DNA of 30,822 nt, taken from assembly GCA_011319805.1 (NCBI GenBank), contig SJRY01000127.1:1-30822 (forward strand), read 5' to 3'. The notes under the pieces were generated by a model, which worked only from the letters and a program-made list of their open reading frames with translations, was not told the origin of the DNA and did no database searches. This stretch comes from Macrocybe gigantea (lineage: Eukaryota > Basidiomycota > Agaricomycetes > Agaricales > Callistosporiaceae). This document shows positions 30,771-30,822 of this stretch, piece by piece (position 1 is the first letter of the stretch; each line of letters begins with the position of its first letter). Both the position numbers and the translations under genes were made by a program.

Positions 30771-30822
30771 GTCTGTGGCTGTAGCACCTATCTTTTCGCC
30801 AAGGCTGAACTTTCTTCTTACA

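Overview
The window looks like nuclear DNA of a filamentous basidiomycete, probably an Agaricomycete. Genes are split by many short GT-AG introns (mostly 51-175 nt), there are no bacterial-style operons, homopolymer A/T tracts are frequent, and the recognisable proteins are eukaryotic housekeeping families with fungal features (ATP23, NIF3, a TPX2-domain protein, an MRH/Atg27-type receptor, the complex I 49-kDa subunit, a Kre9/Knh1-type GPI protein and a peroxisomal enoyl-CoA hydratase).

Layout. 1-3513: almost gene-free, with a possible gene start leaving the left edge and an A36 tract. 3514-4454 (-): secreted Ser/Thr-rich Kre9/Knh1-domain GPI protein. 4786-5930 (-): ATP23 metalloprotease, the only recognised gene with no frame break. 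6111-6215: large imperfect hairpin, MITE-like. 6216-10437: no recognisable gene. 10438-12297 (-): enoyl-CoA hydratase ending in the peroxisomal signal AKL. 12298-15864: one unassigned ORF and purine/pyrimidine-skewed DNA. 15865-16059 (-): small Cys/His protein with a TATA box. 17676-22339 (-): TPX2-domain spindle protein with a KEN box. 22340-24941: nothing recognised. 24942-26337 (-): NIF3. 26338-28821: nothing recognised. 28822-30343 (-): MRH/Atg27-like membrane protein, head-to-head across 194 bp with the first exon of NDUFS2 (30538-30770, +), which runs off the right edge.

The strongest structural result is that six of the seven recognised conserved genes need frame corrections. Eleven breaks were found, while every splice site is intact and the corrected lengths come out as whole codons. 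Ten of the eleven fit a shortened run of identical bases; the exception may be a 5-bp tandem duplication in NIF3. This points to homopolymer-length errors in the assembly rather than six pseudogenes, and it means that genes without well-known homologues in the gaps may have been missed. Exon models were built by eye, so boundaries rest on GT/AG sites, phase and family resemblance, not on transcripts or searches. I see no clear new multi-gene system. The best leads are a Cys-rich, stop-free, 3n-length intron in ATP23, two unusually long introns, the hairpin element, the small Cys/His protein and the repeated GTCACGT motifs in the divergent promoter.
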